From Longirhabdus pacifica (GTDB taxonomy: Bacteria; Bacillota; Bacilli; Paenibacillales; DSM-105158): DNA of 54,888 bases. A program made the translations under genes and the position numbers. The notes beneath the pieces were generated by a model, which saw nothing but the letters and a program-made list of their open reading frames with translations, had not been told where the DNA came from and made no database searches. Below are positions 18,452 to 27,537 of this stretch, in pieces. The DNA lies in assembly GCF_004115085.1 (NCBI RefSeq), contig NZ_QXJP01000026.1, positions 1 to 54,888 of the forward strand, given 5' to 3'. How positions within the stretch are numbered: position 1 is the stretch's first letter; the number at the start of each line of letters is the position of its first letter.

Positions 18452-19956
18452 TGATCTCTGTCCAAAATTTATGTGGCGGATATGCCAGTACAAAAAATGT
18501 GCTTCATGACATTAATCTAGATATACAGGAAGGGGAATTTGTTGCCTTACTTGGACCAAACGGAAGTGGAAAATCGACTTTATTGAAAATGTTAAGCGGT
18601 GTATTACAACCAACTAGTGGATCTGTTCATCTGGCAGGGAAAGATGTGAATCAGTATCGTCCGAAGGAACGAGCGGCATTGGTGGCCATGTTGGAGCAAG
18701 ATCCACCTTTTCAACCTACACTCACAGTAGAAGAAATAGTACAGCTAGGCCGTTATCCTCATCAAGGGGGATGGTTTGCTGGATTGTCTGGTAGGAAGCA
18801 AACAGAAATAGATATGGTGGACAAAGCGATGCAGTGGGCAAATGTTAGTCAGTACAAACATCATCTTATGCATCATTTAAGTGGTGGTGAAAAACAAAGG
18901 GTATGGCTTGCTAAAGCATTTGCACAGCAACCTCGTATATTACTGTTGGATGAACCAACAAATCATATGGATATGTATCATACGCTAGATATGCTCAATG
19001 TACTGAAGCGTTGGCAGAAAGAAGAAAACATAACGATTGTTGCTATTTTACATCATTTAAACATAGCAGCGCTATATGCTGATTCTGTAGCATTGCTCCA
19101 AGATGGAAGGCTACAAGACGTGGGTGATGTATGTATACTAAGAGATGAAAGCAAAATTTCTGAAGTATATGATGTACGTGTACATACAACGTTCCATCCG
19201 TTACAACCGAAGCCGCAGATGTTTTTATCACCAGAGGTTCAGGGTATGCTGCCTGAGTCCACCACAACGTTTACGCTTCAAGATCAATTATCTATCATGC
19301 AGACTGATACAGCGTGTCATATTCGTACATCTGTACCATTTCGTACGTATTCCGTCGCATTGCACGGGTCAGGGTTGCAATGGGCTACAGATTACTGTAA
19401 CTTCTATGTTCCAAAAACCTCAAAACTCTATCCTAGACATGATGCTAAACATGCTATAGAAGAATGGATGAAAGAACTTCAAATTCCAAGTCATCAGGCC
19501 ATTGGCATGTGGACAGAAAAACATCCTTGTCATACTGTAGTCTTACATCAAGCAGATGGAAAGGTGCAAGTATCTGTCGTAGTCAGTACTGGAGAAAACC
19601 ATGCGGAGGGTGGGTCATTCTCTTCGTTTAAAAAAAGTGAAACATTACATACTGGTAAGATAAACATAATGGTGTTTATTGATGGTTATTTTAACGATGC
19701 TGATTTTGCTCAAGCTATGATTTCCATCGCGGAAGCAAAAGAAAAAGCAAGGTTTGATTTGCAAATGACGAGATCCAACGGACCAAATTTTAATGAAGAG
19801 ACGAGTGCAGATAATATGGTCGTTGCTTGCACACAACGAGCAGCCATGGCACCATCTGAAGGATGTGAATGGTTATTAAGAAAAACAGTTGGAGAGGCAG
19901 TTTACGAAGCAGTTACACGTGCAATACAAAAGACCACTTCGAATATCGTGAATTAA
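18448..19956 (+). CDS. btuD: fusion of corrinoid ABC ATPase (BtuD) and adenosylcobinamide amidohydrolase (CbiZ)
   Basis: Residues 1 to about 235 are an ABC ATPase: Walker A GPNGSGKST, signature LSGGEKQRVWLAKA, Walker B ILLLDEPT and a following H-loop ILHH. Residues about 270-495 match CbiZ, with GSGLQWATDYCNFYVP, VVVSTGENHAEGG and the ending SEGCEWLLRKTVGEAVYEAV. CbiZ cleaves adenosylpseudocobalamin-type corrinoids to adenosylcobyric acid, letting the cell rebuild its own form. The fusion links import to remodelling of foreign corrinoids. ATGA overlap with btuC. No terminator is obvious downstream. Confidence 0.92.
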   Translation: MMISVQNLCGGYASTKNVLHDINLDIQEGEFVALLGPNGSGKSTLLKMLSGVLQPTSGSVHLAGKDVNQYRPKERAALVAMLEQDPPFQPTLTVEEIVQLGRYPHQGGWFAGLSGRKQTEIDMVDKAMQWANVSQYKHHLMHHLSGGEKQRVWLAKAFAQQPRILLLDEPTNHMDMYHTLDMLNVLKRWQKEENITIVAILHHLNIAALYADSVALLQDGRLQDVGDVCILRDESKISEVYDVRVHTTFHPLQPKPQMFLSPEVQGMLPESTTTFTLQDQLSIMQTDTACHIRTSVPFRTYSVALHGSGLQWATDYCNFYVPKTSKLYPRHDAKHAIEEWMKELQIPSHQAIGMWTEKHPCHTVVLHQADGKVQVSVVVSTGENHAEGGSFSSFKKSETLHTGKINIMVFIDGYFNDADFAQAMISIAEAKEKARFDLQMTRSNGPNFNEETSADNMVVACTQRAAMAPSEGCEWLLRKTVGEAVYEAVTRAIQKTTSNIVN

Positions 19957-20084
19957 TACCTATGCATCTCTGATACTATAATTCATATCATAATGAAGTG
20001 ATAAAATAAAAATAGCATATTGAAGTCATGTAAATTAAAAAATATAATGATCAATATACATAGATTTGTTCGACCATTTTATTT

Positions 20085-20111
20085 CCGCTAATCATAAGAT
20101 GGAGAAATCTC
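20085..20111 (-). repeat. fragment of 129-bp repeat (right arm, inverted)
   Basis: Twenty-seven bases beginning CCGCTAATCATAAGATGG are the complement of the right arm of arrays A and B. The remainder of the unit is missing or decayed. It lies just upstream of a TATAAT box (20121-20126) that probably serves the Crp/Fnr regulator gene. Confidence 0.75.
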
Positions 20112-20170
20112 GAAAAATGCTATAATAGAAAAATGTTACATTGATTTCATACATAATGAGGTGCATGCAT

Positions 20171-20869
20171 GTGCGAGATATGCGAGAACACTTGAAACGC
20201 ATTCCTTTGTTTCACAATTTAAGTGAGGGCGAATGTGCTGAAATAGAGAGAATTACTTACTACAAAACGTTTAATAAAAAATCCGTTGTATTTATGCAAG
20301 ATGAGGAACGGACATCTGTTTTTTTTATTGTAAAAGGTGTGATTCGCATATATAAAATTGACGATGAAGGCAACGAACAAGTCATTGCTTTTTTAACAGA
20401 CGGAGAAATGTTCCCCCATACTGGATTTTTTGATCAAAGTCCTTATCCTGCTACAGCGGAAGTAATGGATGAAACTACACTGCTTTCTATTCCTATTACT
20501 GCATTTGAATCGGTACTGGAGAAGTTTCCCCAAATTGCTATTAAAGTGATGAGAGTGATGGGGAAAAAGATTAGGGATTTACAACAGCAAATGAAGCATC
20601 TGATCTCCAATGACACGACAGCGATGATTTGTGCTGCCATTTTAAGATTAGCAAAGGACCATGGGAAGGAAGTAGAAAATACGATTGTGGTCGAGCTTCC
20701 TATTACACATCAACATCTCGCTAATATGATAGGTGTTGCAAGGGAATCTGTAACTCGCACCATGAATCAATTAAAGCAAGACAACGTGCTGACTACAGAT
20801 CGAAAAAAGATAGTCATTTTAAATGTGGAAGGGTTAAAAGCAAAACTGAATGCATCTATGATTGGCTGA
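20171..20869 (+). CDS. Crp/Fnr-family transcription regulator
   Basis: N-terminal cyclic-nucleotide-binding-like beta-barrel (about residues 15-125, FIVKGVIRIYKIDDEGNEQV) joined by a dimer helix to a C-terminal winged helix (THQHLANMIGVARESVTRTM). The recognition helix has R-E-S-V-T-R, comparable with Crp/Fnr helices that read TGTGA. The C-terminal Cys cluster of Bacillus Fnr is absent, so it is not a standard iron-sulfur Fnr. GTG 20171 is preferred because GAGGTG lies seven bases upstream; ATG 20180 and earlier in-frame starts exist. It may act on the site at 13308. Confidence 0.85.
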   Translation: MRDMREHLKRIPLFHNLSEGECAEIERITYYKTFNKKSVVFMQDEERTSVFFIVKGVIRIYKIDDEGNEQVIAFLTDGEMFPHTGFFDQSPYPATAEVMDETTLLSIPITAFESVLEKFPQIAIKVMRVMGKKIRDLQQQMKHLISNDTTAMICAAILRLAKDHGKEVENTIVVELPITHQHLANMIGVARESVTRTMNQLKQDNVLTTDRKKIVILNVEGLKAKLNASMIG

Positions 20870-20972
20870 CGAAGACCGTTATAATAGATTTTAGCTACCT
20901 TATGTTAGAATAAAAGAGGTAGTTTATTTATGTTGTAAGTAACGCGTGCTATTTTTTTGATTATAAATTGAT

Positions 20973-20999
20973 TGCAACCTATTACATAGAACTTACGTT
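20973..20999 (+). promoter_or_regulatory. candidate ECF-type autoregulatory promoter of sigma gene
   Basis: TGCAACC (20973-20979) with CGTT (20996-20999), 17 bases after the TGCAAC core, resembles the AAC/CGT architecture used by ECF sigma factors, directly upstream of an ECF sigma gene. Confidence 0.5.
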
Positions 21000-21028
21000 A
21001 GTGTAAGTAGAGAGGGGAGGAATCGGCG

Positions 21029-21577
21029 GTGGTGGAACCACAGCTGATCAAAGCTGCTCAGGCTGGGGACAATGAAGCATTAGTTCAAGTGCTTCGGGAT
21101 ATTGAATCACATGTCTATCGAACAGCCTATTATTTACTTGGAAATGAACAAGATGCACTAGATATCTCACAAGAGGCGCTCATAAGAATATATAAAAAAA
21201 TTACAAGTTATGAGGAAAAGGCACAATTTAAAACATGGGTTCAGCGAATTGTTACGAATATATGTATCGATCATTTTCGTAAGAAAAAAACAACCGTATC
21301 CATGGATGAGCACGATATTGTTATTCCAACTGAAAATAACGTGGAAAAGGAATTGATGCAGGATATTGTAACAAATGATGTACAGGAAGCCATCTCAAGA
21401 TTACCTGATACGTATCGAACCGTCATTGTACTTCGGTACATACAGGATTTCAGTTATGATGAGATTGCCAATGCTTTAGATATGCCATTAAATACAGTGA
21501 AGTCATATCTATTTCGAGCCCGAACTAAATTACAAACGTTACTTCATGACTATGAGAAGGGTGGTGTTCACGGGTGA
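21029..21577 (+). CDS. ECF-type RNA polymerase sigma factor
   Basis: A 182-residue group IV sigma factor with only regions 2 and 4. Region 2 includes DALDISQEALIRIYKKI and FKTWVQRIVTNICIDHFRK (about residues 45-90). Region 4 includes LPDTYRTVIVLRYIQDFSY and the helix-turn-helix IANALDMPLNTVKSYLFRAR (about 127-172). GTG start with GGGGAGG eight bases upstream. It overlaps the anti-sigma gene by four bases (GTGA), so the pair is translationally coupled. The stimulus is unknown. Confidence 0.93.
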   Translation: MVEPQLIKAAQAGDNEALVQVLRDIESHVYRTAYYLLGNEQDALDISQEALIRIYKKITSYEEKAQFKTWVQRIVTNICIDHFRKKKTTVSMDEHDIVIPTENNVEKELMQDIVTNDVQEAISRLPDTYRTVIVLRYIQDFSYDEIANALDMPLNTVKSYLFRARTKLQTLLHDYEKGGVHG

Positions 21578-22722
21578 AATGTCAAGAGGTGGTAGAGCTT
21601 ATGCAGCGCAATGTGGATAACGATTTAACAACACAAGAATATAGTGAGATGATGAAGCATATACAGCAGTGTTCACAGTGTGCGGATATGTTACAGCGTT
21701 TGAATCGCCTTTCTAATGATTTGGAAACTCTCCCCAAAGTGGAGCCTCCTGGAAGCATCGTAGATATGATATTACCACAATTACAGGATATGGCAGGTGA
21801 AGAGAAGCCTGAAGAAGTCAATTTGACTTCTACTACTTCTACTCATCACAAGCATAACAAAAAAGCAAAAAACAAAAAGAAATTTTCTGCAAGAAAATGG
21901 ATGGCAGTTGCAGGAGGTATGGCGGCAACGATCTGGATTAGCATAATTGCATTGGATTGGAATGAATTAGATCACAGTATCAATGATCAGGTGCAGGAAG
22001 AGTATCAAAGTGAAATATCTGAATCTAGCTCTGCAGACAAGATGCATCAATCAAACAGTGTTAATGATACTCAAGATGAGGTAGAGACTGGTAAAGAGGA
22101 ACAAACGCAGCCAGTAGAGAAATCAGAGATGCCAGAAGATAATGCTCGTTCTATGCAACAATCAGAAGTGATAAATAAGGATGAAGTATCGATGGAATTT
22201 GCGGAGTCTACCACTTCAGATGAACAAGTAGAGGGAGAAATCGAAGCTGAAGTAGAACGTAATCCTGAAACGCAAAATGAAAATAGTCCAGCTGAAGATG
22301 AAAATAGCAGACAATTATCTCAGCCTATAGATAAAGAGAATAGCGGTAGTGAACAGCCAGAAGTAGAATCTTTTATATTTGAAAATGACGTTTCGGAACA
22401 AGAAGAAAGTTTTGCACCGTCTGAACCTGAAGTGCTGCCAGCTCCCGAAGATAAGAGTGAGGTAGAAGCATCGGATGATGTATATGGTAATGAGCAGTAC
22501 GTTGTAACCATAGAACAACAAAATGAACAGCAGAGGCTTGTCATATCTATGGTACAGAATGAATATAATGAAGCGGACACACTATCATGGAAAGACGGTG
22601 TCATTACCACTGTGCAGTGGTTAGATGAAGCTAGAGTTTCTTATCATGTCTTATATAACGAACAGCTTACCATTTATGAGTACAATGTAATAGAAAAGAC
22701 AGAAGTAGAGGGGCCTAGCTAG
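21574..22722 (+). CDS. membrane anti-sigma factor with zinc-finger domain and acidic outer domain
   Basis: The N-terminal ~50 residues form a ZAS-type anti-sigma domain with HIQQCSQC (HxxxCxxC). A basic stretch KKAKNKKKFSARK leads to one membrane helix (about residues 110-128). The outer part (about 130-300) is very rich in Glu, Ser, Gln and Asp and probably disordered, followed by a ~70-residue globular end (EQYVVTIEQQNEQQRLVISM). It should hold the ECF sigma factor at the membrane until a surface signal releases it. Start overlaps the sigma gene. Confidence 0.88.
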   Translation: MKCQEVVELMQRNVDNDLTTQEYSEMMKHIQQCSQCADMLQRLNRLSNDLETLPKVEPPGSIVDMILPQLQDMAGEEKPEEVNLTSTTSTHHKHNKKAKNKKKFSARKWMAVAGGMAATIWISIIALDWNELDHSINDQVQEEYQSEISESSSADKMHQSNSVNDTQDEVETGKEEQTQPVEKSEMPEDNARSMQQSEVINKDEVSMEFAESTTSDEQVEGEIEAEVERNPETQNENSPAEDENSRQLSQPIDKENSGSEQPEVESFIFENDVSEQEESFAPSEPEVLPAPEDKSEVEASDDVYGNEQYVVTIEQQNEQQRLVISMVQNEYNEADTLSWKDGVITTVQWLDEARVSYHVLYNEQLTIYEYNVIEKTEVEGPS

Positions 22723-22808
22723 GGCTTAGCTAGAATGCACAGGATCATGATGAATCGCGTATAGTATAGAAGCTAGCAGTCAACGATGGACTCTTGTCCT
22801 CGTTTGAC

Positions 22809-22905
22809 CACTTTTAGGGAAGAACCTAGGCCTTCTCTAAAGTGTTTATATAGATATGCTGCAGTGTGGGATTGCGTAGTGTTGTATACACTTTGACGCA
22901 ATCCC
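22809..22905 (+). terminator. two strong hairpins downstream of the anti-sigma gene
   Basis: Hairpin 1 (22809-22844): CACTTTTAGGGAAG pairs with CCTTCTCTAAAGTG with one bulged T. Hairpin 2 (22868-22905): GGGATTGCGT pairs perfectly with ACGCAATCCC, with an inner AGTGT/ACACT stem, then TTGCTGTTG, a poor T-run. One may terminate the sigma operon; a structured RNA is possible. No gene lies in 22723-22982. Confidence 0.5.
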
Positions 22906-22982
22906 TTGCTGTTGTTATGATAAGTTAAATATCATACATGAAATCATAACAGATAAAATGTCAAAGAACGGAGCTCACGCCT

Positions 22983-24014
22983 ATGAATGTGGATATAGCA
23001 TTAAAGGAAGCTAAGAAGGGAAAGTTGAAGCCGATATATGTGTGCTATGGCTCTGAAAGCTATTTAATGGAGCATTTCTTTCAACAAATGAAACAGCTCA
23101 TCGTACCTCCAGAAGTAAGCGATTTTTGTCTCAGCCAATATGATCTTCATGAGACCGCACTTGCCGATGTTTTAGTCGATGCAGGCACCATGTCATTTGC
23201 TGCGGATAAAAAATTGATCATTGCGAAGCAAGCTTCTTTTTTTACTGGGATGAAAAAAAGTGGGAAAGTGGAACACAATCTAGAACTTTTAAAAAAGTAC
23301 ATTGCTGAGCCTGATCCTTTGACCGTATTAATATTTTCAGTGGAACAAGATAAATTAGATGAACGAAAAAAAATAGTAAAAATGCTCAAAGAACAAGGTG
23401 CACTAGTGGAATGTAGACCACTCACAGAACAGCAAAATACAGAGTGGGTTACATCTCGCTTTGCAGACAAAAAATGCTCCATCGATAGAGAGGGCTTGCA
23501 AACGTTATTACTTTATACTGGAGCAGATCTGCAAACGTTGGAAATCGAAATACATAAGCTAACTACGTACGTCGGTGAAAATGGAGAAGTGACAAAACAG
23601 ACAGTAGAACAACTGGTCCATCGCAACTTAGAACAAAACGTGTTTACGCTCGTGGAAGCGATAGTAAACAAACAGCTAAACAAAGCGTTGGCATATTTGC
23701 ATCATCTATTACTTCATAAAGAAGAACCGATCAAAATTTGTGCTCTGGTCGCAAGGCAGTTTAGAATTATTACCCAAGTCAAGCATTTGCAACAAATTGG
23801 TTATTCTGATCAGCAAATGGCATCCGCTTTAAGTATTCACCCTTATGCAGCTAAACTAGCGAGAAATCAGACCCGTCAATACGATGAAGATGAATTAAAA
23901 CATATCATCATTCAACTTGCGGATTTAGATTTTGAGATGAAGACGGGTAAAGTGGATAAAGTCAAAGGACTGGAGATGTTTTTGTTTCGAACGGTTCTTG
24001 CTACACATCAGTAA
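22983..24014 (+). CDS. holA: DNA polymerase III delta subunit
   Basis: Clamp-loader subunit that opens the sliding clamp; 343 residues, as in the YqeN/HolA family. The start KPIYVCYGSESYLMEHFFQQ, the central TGADLQTLEIEIHKL (near residue 179) and the closing LADLDFEMKTGKVDKVKGLE are characteristic. Start ATG follows CGGAG. Convergent with rpsT, the normal arrangement in Bacillales, with a shared bidirectional terminator. Confidence 0.95.
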   Translation: MNVDIALKEAKKGKLKPIYVCYGSESYLMEHFFQQMKQLIVPPEVSDFCLSQYDLHETALADVLVDAGTMSFAADKKLIIAKQASFFTGMKKSGKVEHNLELLKKYIAEPDPLTVLIFSVEQDKLDERKKIVKMLKEQGALVECRPLTEQQNTEWVTSRFADKKCSIDREGLQTLLLYTGADLQTLEIEIHKLTTYVGENGEVTKQTVEQLVHRNLEQNVFTLVEAIVNKQLNKALAYLHHLLLHKEEPIKICALVARQFRIITQVKHLQQIGYSDQQMASALSIHPYAAKLARNQTRQYDEDELKHIIIQLADLDFEMKTGKVDKVKGLEMFLFRTVLATHQ

Positions 24015-24034
24015 AATAACATAATGAAACATAA

Positions 24035-24063
24035 AAAAACCCTGCCGATTGGCGGGGTTTTTG
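24035..24063. terminator. bidirectional terminator between holA and rpsT
   Basis: AAAACCCTGCC GATT GGCGGGGTTTT, with T-runs in both directions. Confidence 0.92.
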
Positions 24064-24087
24064 TGTATAGCGTTTAAGTATTCTCAA

Positions 24088-24363
24088 TTAGGATTGAGAT
24101 GCTACAAGAGCGTTTACTTTTTTAGCTAATCTTGATTTAGTACGATTAGCAGCATTCTTGTGAATCAAACCTTTTGAAGCAGCTTTGTCCAATTTCTTAG
24201 TAGCTACTAGCAATGCTTCTTGTGCATTAGCTGTTTCATTAGCATCTACTGCAGTTTCCACTGCTTTTAAAGCCGTACGCAATGCAGACTTTTGCGGCAT
24301 GTTGCGCATACGACGTTTGTCACTAGTTTTCACTCTTTTAATTGCTGATTTAATGTTAGGCAT
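24088..24363 (-). CDS. rpsT: 30S ribosomal protein S20
   Basis: A 91-residue basic helical protein that binds 16S rRNA in the small subunit. [18 protein letters not shown] at the start and [20 protein letters not shown] near the end are classical S20 sequences. AGGAGGTGAGTG precedes the ATG. Confidence 0.98.
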   Translation of the reverse strand: MPNIKSAIKRVKTSDKRRMRNMPQKSALRTALKAVETAVDANETANAQEALLVATKKLDKAASKGLIHKNAANRTKSRLAKKVNALVASQS

Positions 24364-24560
24364 TCTTCACTCACCTCCTACAAAACTTACGTTCCCTATT
24401 GTTTCATTATTTTTATAAGTAAAAATAAATGTTCACAACTTTAAGTATTCTACCATGCGCCTATATAAAAAGCAACACATTCCAATAAAAGCGTATAGAA
24501 TACATTTCCTTGTTGCAATATAAGGAAACAAGCAGCCAACTGCAAATGGAGGTAAAAACA

Positions 24561-25559
24561 ATGGATTTACAACCGTATTCGGTTCGAACTGATTTAGCAT
24601 TAGAAGCAAGAGAATTAGTAGCCGATCAATATAAAAATAATATTCCCGGTGTAGAGATGGACGTAGATGAAGAAGGCGGAGAAATTAAAGTGACCACGAT
24701 ACACGTTCAAAATGAAGAAGGTTCTAGAGCACTAGGGAAACTCCCTGGTCGTTACATTACATTCGAAGCACCTGGGCTAAGAAGGAAAGATACAGATCTG
24801 CAAAATGCATTGGCAACAAGATTTGCACAATATTTTGCGGACTTTTTAGCCAAATTAAACATTAAGCAAGATGCGAAAGTATTAATGATTGGGTTAGGCA
24901 ATTGGAACGTCACTCCTGACGCATTAGGCCCAATCGTCATTGAAAATGTACTCGTAACGAGACATTATTTCGAATTAGTTCCGGAACAAGTAGAGCCAGG
25001 TTATCGAGAAGTGAGTGCTGTTTCCCCTGGTGTGCTTGGTATTACTGGCATTGAAACAAGTGAAATTGTGCATGGGGTCATCGAAAAAACGAAACCTGAT
25101 TTTGTGATTGCGGTGGATGCATTGGCATCAAAAGCAGTGGAGAGAGTAAATACCACGATACAAATAGCGGATACGGGTATACATCCTGGCTCAGGCATTG
25201 GAAACAAAAGAAAAGGGGTGACCAAGCAAGAACTAGGCATACCTGTCATAGCTATTGGTGTTCCCACAGTGGTTTTTGCATCAACCATTGTCAATAACAG
25301 TATCGAAATGGTCATTGATCATTTCAAAAACGAGACGAATAATACGAGGTTTTTGTTTGGTCAGATGGAAAATATGAAGGAACACGAAAGATTATCGATG
25401 GTAAAAGAAGTGCTGGAACCAGTAGGACAAGACTTGTTGGTTACACCTAAAGATATAGATGAATTTATTGAAGATATTGCAAATGTCATTGCCAGTGGAT
25501 TGAACGCAGCCCTTCATCAAGCCATCGATAAGAAAAATGTTGCCGCCTATACACACTAG
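24561..25559 (+). CDS. gpr: GPR, spore germination endopeptidase
   Basis: Degrades small acid-soluble proteins during germination; family M63-like aspartate-type protease made as a zymogen, 332 residues. Start MDLQPYSVRTDLALEAREL is chosen (GGAGGT upstream of 24561); the frame extends 17 codons further upstream. The YSVRTDLALE segment resembles the SASP cleavage site where GPR self-processes. NWNVTPDALGP and HPGSGIGNKRKGV are conserved core motifs. Expected to be expressed in the forespore; I could not place a convincing sigma-G promoter. It leads the gpr-spoIIP block. Confidence 0.96.
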   Translation: MDLQPYSVRTDLALEARELVADQYKNNIPGVEMDVDEEGGEIKVTTIHVQNEEGSRALGKLPGRYITFEAPGLRRKDTDLQNALATRFAQYFADFLAKLNIKQDAKVLMIGLGNWNVTPDALGPIVIENVLVTRHYFELVPEQVEPGYREVSAVSPGVLGITGIETSEIVHGVIEKTKPDFVIAVDALASKAVERVNTTIQIADTGIHPGSGIGNKRKGVTKQELGIPVIAIGVPTVVFASTIVNNSIEMVIDHFKNETNNTRFLFGQMENMKEHERLSMVKEVLEPVGQDLLVTPKDIDEFIEDIANVIASGLNAALHQAIDKKNVAAYTH

Positions 25560-25580
25560 AACCATTTTTCGTGACATTGC

Positions 25581-25626
25581 AGAAGGAAGAAGAGAAATTA
25601 TCTTATCTCATCTTTCTTCTTTTTTA
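25581..25626 (+). terminator. terminator after gpr
   Basis: AGAAGGAAGAAGAGA pairs imperfectly with TCTCATCTTTCTTCT, followed by six T. Confidence 0.75.
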
Positions 25627-25663
25627 GTTCTATTATAAAGTGCTTGGACATAATTTTTAATAG

Positions 25664-25796
25664 ATAAGTTGAATGACAACTTATTACCGCTGTTCATAAG
25701 ATGGAGAAATTTCATATCATAACCTTTACGCCTGGCAACTGAGGCGTAAACATATATCTCATTATTTCTTCATTTTATATAGATAAGTTGAATGAA
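25664..25796 (-). repeat. single 129-bp repeat, inverted orientation (copy D)
   Basis: Carries both arms (TTATTACCGC...ATAAGATGGAGAAAT and ATTATTTCTTCATTTTATAT) and the central stem TTTACGCCT/AGGCGTAAA with loop complement matching copy C2. It separates gpr from spoIIP, which are adjacent in Bacillus, and sits 40 bases upstream of spoIIP. Confidence 0.9.
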
Positions 25797-25836
25797 TGAG
25801 GATACTTTTTAATAGAGTTGAAGGAAGGGATAAAGA

Positions 25837-27057
25837 ATGAAAGTAGGACACAACCGTAATAGCATGCATCATGTTACGAAAACAGAAATGTACAGCGCAG
25901 TGGTGAAACCTTTTGCAATCATGGCAATGGGAACATTGCTTTTATTCTTCATACTAAGTAGTGCTAGTTTACTGCAAGGTGATAAAAATGTGAGTTTGAA
26001 AGGATTTAACGCAAGTGCTATATCTAGCGAATTTTTCTTTGACATGCTCAGCATGGAAATGCATGGTATGAGAGATGGAGAAAAAGAATATTTCACGTTT
26101 TCAGCAGAAAATATGATGGATTATGTGGTTCATCGAGTGACTAACATTAGTTTTGAGCAACCTGAAACTTTTTTAAGTAAAGAAATGTCTGGGTTTTATC
26201 AATATGTTACTAACAGTGATACTTCACTTCAATTAGCACACTCACCACCGCCTTCCAATCAAGAGGGCGGAATGATAAATGACGTCATACCAGAAGAAGA
26301 GGTAGTGCAAGATAACATTATAGAAGAGGAAAATCTCGTGTTTAAGGAAGAAGAGCAAGAACAGCTTGGAACGACAACAGCATTGATGGATACGACGAGA
26401 GTATTCATTTATCACTCTCACAACCGAGAATCTTGGTTACCAGAGCTTCCTGATGAAGAAGATGCAAATAATGCGTTTCATGATACGATCAACATTACGC
26501 TACTTGGAGATAGGCTTGCAGAACAATTAAAAGCATTCCAAGTTGGTGCTGTAAGTTCAGCCAAAGATTATAAAACTACAGTACAAGGCTACAACTGGAA
26601 TTATTCTTATAAATATTCATTACAGACGGTAAAAGAAGCATCTGCGGTTTACCCAGATTTGCAGTACTACATCGACATTCATCGAGACGCGCAAAATAGA
26701 GAAAAAACGACCGTAAACATGAACGGTTTAGACTATGCTCAAGTGTACTTTGTTATAGGGCATCGGAATCCGGATTGGAAGCTTAATATGGCCTTTGCTC
26801 AAGAAATACACGACAAATTGGAAAGTGCTTATCCTGGACTATCAAGAGGTATTTTGAGTAAAGACGTCAATCAAGGACACGCAGAGTACAATCAGTCCTT
26901 TTCACCCAACAGTATACTAGTAGAAATTGGCGGAGTGGAAAATACACTTCAAGAATCGAATCGTACCGTTGACGTATTGGCTTCTGTCCTAGCAGATATA
27001 ATTTACAAAGATATGAAAGTAAATAAACCTATGATGTCTCCTGAAGGCGAAATATAG
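25837..27057 (+). CDS. spoIIP: SpoIIP, stage II sporulation peptidoglycan amidase/endopeptidase
   Basis: Part of the SpoIID-IIM-IIP engulfment machine that degrades septal peptidoglycan. A membrane helix near residues 26-46 is followed by a linker rich in Glu and Gln and then the SpoIIP catalytic domain from about residue 185 (VFIYHSHNRESWLPE, with His and Glu zinc ligands). YIDIHRDAQNRE and SILVEIGGVENTL are further domain motifs. 406 residues is usual. Upstream lies repeat copy D. Two conserved neighbours follow. Confidence 0.95.
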   Translation: MKVGHNRNSMHHVTKTEMYSAVVKPFAIMAMGTLLLFFILSSASLLQGDKNVSLKGFNASAISSEFFFDMLSMEMHGMRDGEKEYFTFSAENMMDYVVHRVTNISFEQPETFLSKEMSGFYQYVTNSDTSLQLAHSPPPSNQEGGMINDVIPEEEVVQDNIIEEENLVFKEEEQEQLGTTTALMDTTRVFIYHSHNRESWLPELPDEEDANNAFHDTINITLLGDRLAEQLKAFQVGAVSSAKDYKTTVQGYNWNYSYKYSLQTVKEASAVYPDLQYYIDIHRDAQNREKTTVNMNGLDYAQVYFVIGHRNPDWKLNMAFAQEIHDKLESAYPGLSRGILSKDVNQGHAEYNQSFSPNSILVEIGGVENTLQESNRTVDVLASVLADIIYKDMKVNKPMMSPEGEI

Positions 27058-27071
27058 GTGGGAGGTGTAGG

Positions 27072-27479
27072 ATGATGAGTGGTCTTAGTAAAAAAATACT
27101 TTGGATATTATTTTTTATTTGTGTCGGTATTTTCATTGGTATGGATATATCCTCAGATGGAAGCGCACCTGTTTTGCAGCAACAACCAGCATCGTATGAA
27201 CAACTTTATGGTCAACCTGATGAACAACAAGTGATACAGCAACCAGTCAATACGGGGCAGATCATAGAAGAGATCCCGCTAGTGACACTGGACTCTATCA
27301 CACAACCTACGTTAGACCCAGTGGAGACGCCTTTATATTATGAACAGTTGCAAGCGGAGCAAATGGAAGGTGGCCCATTAGTGGACGAAATAGCAGACCA
27401 TACTGGTGATATATTACAAAAAACGGTGCAAAAAGGTGTGGAAGCGTTCATTTATGTTTTTGAACAGATTGCAGACTAA
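27072..27479 (+). CDS. YqxA-like membrane protein
   Basis: A 135-residue protein with one N-terminal membrane helix (about residues 7-24) and a Gln/Pro/Glu-rich outer part with QQQPASYEQLYGQPDEQQ. It lies between spoIIP and lepA, where Bacillus has yqxA (DUF3679); the position and the helix are the main evidence. GGGAGGTG lies close upstream. The role is unknown; co-transcription with spoIIP (14-base gap) suggests expression in sporulation. Confidence 0.65.
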   Translation: MMSGLSKKILWILFFICVGIFIGMDISSDGSAPVLQQQPASYEQLYGQPDEQQVIQQPVNTGQIIEEIPLVTLDSITQPTLDPVETPLYYEQLQAEQMEGGPLVDEIADHTGDILQKTVQKGVEAFIYVFEQIAD

Positions 27480-27497
27480 CCTTACACTTGCTATAAT
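27469..27497 (+). promoter_or_regulatory. candidate promoter of lepA
   Basis: TTGCAG (27469-27474), a 17-base spacer and TATAAT (27492-27497), giving vegetative expression of lepA apart from the sporulation gene upstream. Confidence 0.6.
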
Positions 27498-27537
27498 AAA
27501 AGGGTTTTAATTATGTTATAGCTCAGTGGAGGTCAGT

